Source of the DNA: Parastagonospora avenae f. sp. tritici 18332-5
Taxonomy: Eukaryota; Ascomycota; Dothideomycetes; Pleosporales; Phaeosphaeriaceae
Direction: 5' to 3'
Assembly: GCA_022559985.1 (NCBI GenBank)
Contig: JAFJTR010000049.1
Coordinates: forward strand, 124,001-188,000
Length of the DNA: 64,000 nt
The notes below the pieces were generated by a model. That model did not search any database, was not told the origin of the DNA, and saw nothing but the letters and a program-made list of their open reading frames with translations. Positions 63,322 through 64,000 of the stretch are shown here, one piece after another (the first letter of the stretch is position 1; every line of letters starts with the position of its first letter). A program made the position numbers and the translations under genes.

Positions 63322-64000
63322 CTATGAAGCACTCAGACTTGTGAGGCCTCCTTCTGGTGTCAGGGCCACAATGTTCTGTGCACTGATTCCCCAGGCAACA
63401 TCCTTAGCGGGTACGGCCTTGCGCAGAGGCTCTGACCAGCTCTTCGATGCCTTGGTGTATTGGTGCACCGAGACGCTGCCAGCACCAGCTGCTGCCAGGT
63501 ACTGGCCAGTGTAGTCCCACTTGGCACTCGAGACCGCGCTGCCGGCGTCGAGCACCTTGACAACGTTTTGCTTGCGAATGTCCCACACCGAGACGCTGCT
63601 CGAACCCTTGGTCACCACAGCAAACCAGGTGCCATTTTCGTTGAAAGACAGAGCCTGAACAGGGCCGCCGGTTTCGAGCTCCACCATGAGGTTGCCGTTC
63701 TTGATATCGTAGATGCGAATCTTGCCGTCTGAGCTGCCGACGAAGAACAGCAGGCCATCAACGTGGAAAGAGCAGCAAGAAATGTCGGCTTCAGTGTAGA
63801 CTTGGGCGACGGTCTTAAAGGTGGCGAGGTCATAGTAGGCGAATCGCTTGTCGGTGCTGCCAGACGCAAGAATGGCTCCGCTGGGGTGGAGGGAAATGGA
63901 CGTGACGGGTCCGGCGTGTGAGCCGACTTGCGCAATCTCGTTGCCATTCTCGAAGATTTTAACGTTCCCTGCAACAGTTCCCACAACAGCGCGCTGTCCC
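63322..64000 (-). CDS. prp19: Pre-mRNA-processing factor 19, C-terminal WD40 part
   Basis: The frame is open from the right edge to a stop at 63,322 and encodes at least 225 residues. WD40 repeats are seen: TSISLHPSGAILASGSTDKRF, SFHVDGLLFFVGSSDGKIRI, FNENGTWFAVVTKGSSSVSV and KWDYTGQYLAAAGAGSVSV. They match the C-terminal propeller of Prp19, the core of the NineTeen complex, which activates the spliceosome and is a U-box ubiquitin ligase. The N-terminal U-box and coiled coil lie to the right of the window. The identification rests on recall of the family sequence. Confidence 0.82.
   Translation of the reverse strand, partial: GQRAVVGTVAGNVKIFENGNEIAQVGSHAGPVTSISLHPSGAILASGSTDKRFAYYDLATFKTVAQVYTEADISCCSFHVDGLLFFVGSSDGKIRIYDIKNGNLMVELETGGPVQALSFNENGTWFAVVTKGSSSVSVWDIRKQNVVKVLDAGSAVSSAKWDYTGQYLAAAGAGSVSVHQYTKASKSWSEPLRKAVPAKDVAWGISAQNIVALTPEGGLTSLSAS

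Overview
The window reads as nuclear DNA of a filamentous ascomycete, most probably a Dothideomycete (Pleosporales-like). Genes carry short GT-AG introns (about 40-70 bp) with CTGAC/CTAAC-type branch sites. Housekeeping genes are of clear Pezizomycotina type (DOT1, triosephosphate isomerase, U1-70K, TIM9, PRP19). Several degraded genes belong to families that, from memory, are expanded in Dothideomycetes. All gene models and splice sites were assembled by hand from the sequence; no search was run.

Region 1 (about 1-11.1 kb) looks like part of a secondary-metabolite gene cluster. It holds a CipB-like MDR reductase, an extended-SDR reductase divergent from a 2-oxoglutarate/Fe(II) oxygenase, a 979-residue gene that joins a complete FAD monooxygenase in frame to a complete 14-TM-type MFS transporter, and a divergent BAHD-type acyltransferase. 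No PKS, NRPS, terpene cyclase or prenyltransferase is visible, so the scaffold enzyme is probably outside the left edge (a truncated gene starts at 82 and runs off) or absent.

Region 2 (about 11.1-22.6 kb) is accessory DNA: a Tad/LINE relic, a divergent DUF2306 membrane protein and FSH-family hydrolase pair, a gene remnant with in-frame stops, a membrane-protein pseudogene split by a dispersed repeat, and an unrecognised 241-residue gene.

Region 3 (about 22.6-37.2 kb) is gene-dense and mostly core: DOT1 methyltransferase, a GPI-type surface protein, a SAC7-like RhoGAP, TIM9, a spliced 41-residue peptide, a DCG1-like racemase, an F-box-like protein and a disordered protein.

Region 4 (38.0-42.1 kb) holds two neighbouring degraded paralogues of one family. 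Region 5 (42.3-49.8 kb) is core: CHY zinc finger, triosephosphate isomerase, mitochondrial ribosomal protein mL43 divergent from U1-70K, and fluoride exporter FEX divergent from uracil phosphoribosyltransferase.

Region 6 (50.7-55.8 kb) is again accessory: a cysteine-rich secreted effector candidate, a pseudogene with five in-frame stops that ends in a second copy of the dispersed repeat, an EutQ-like cupin whose start codon appears to be split by an intron, and a dead amidase gene. Region 7 (56.2-64 kb) has a GH31 alpha-glucosidase, a 3-hydroxyacyl-CoA dehydratase (PHS1), a RING-like protein and the 3' part of PRP19.

Most disabling changes in the pseudogenes are TAA, TAG or TGA at positions where CAA, CAG, CGA or TGG would be expected. 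That is the C-to-T (and G-to-A) direction of repeat-induced point mutation, so past RIP is a reasonable inference for the accessory blocks.
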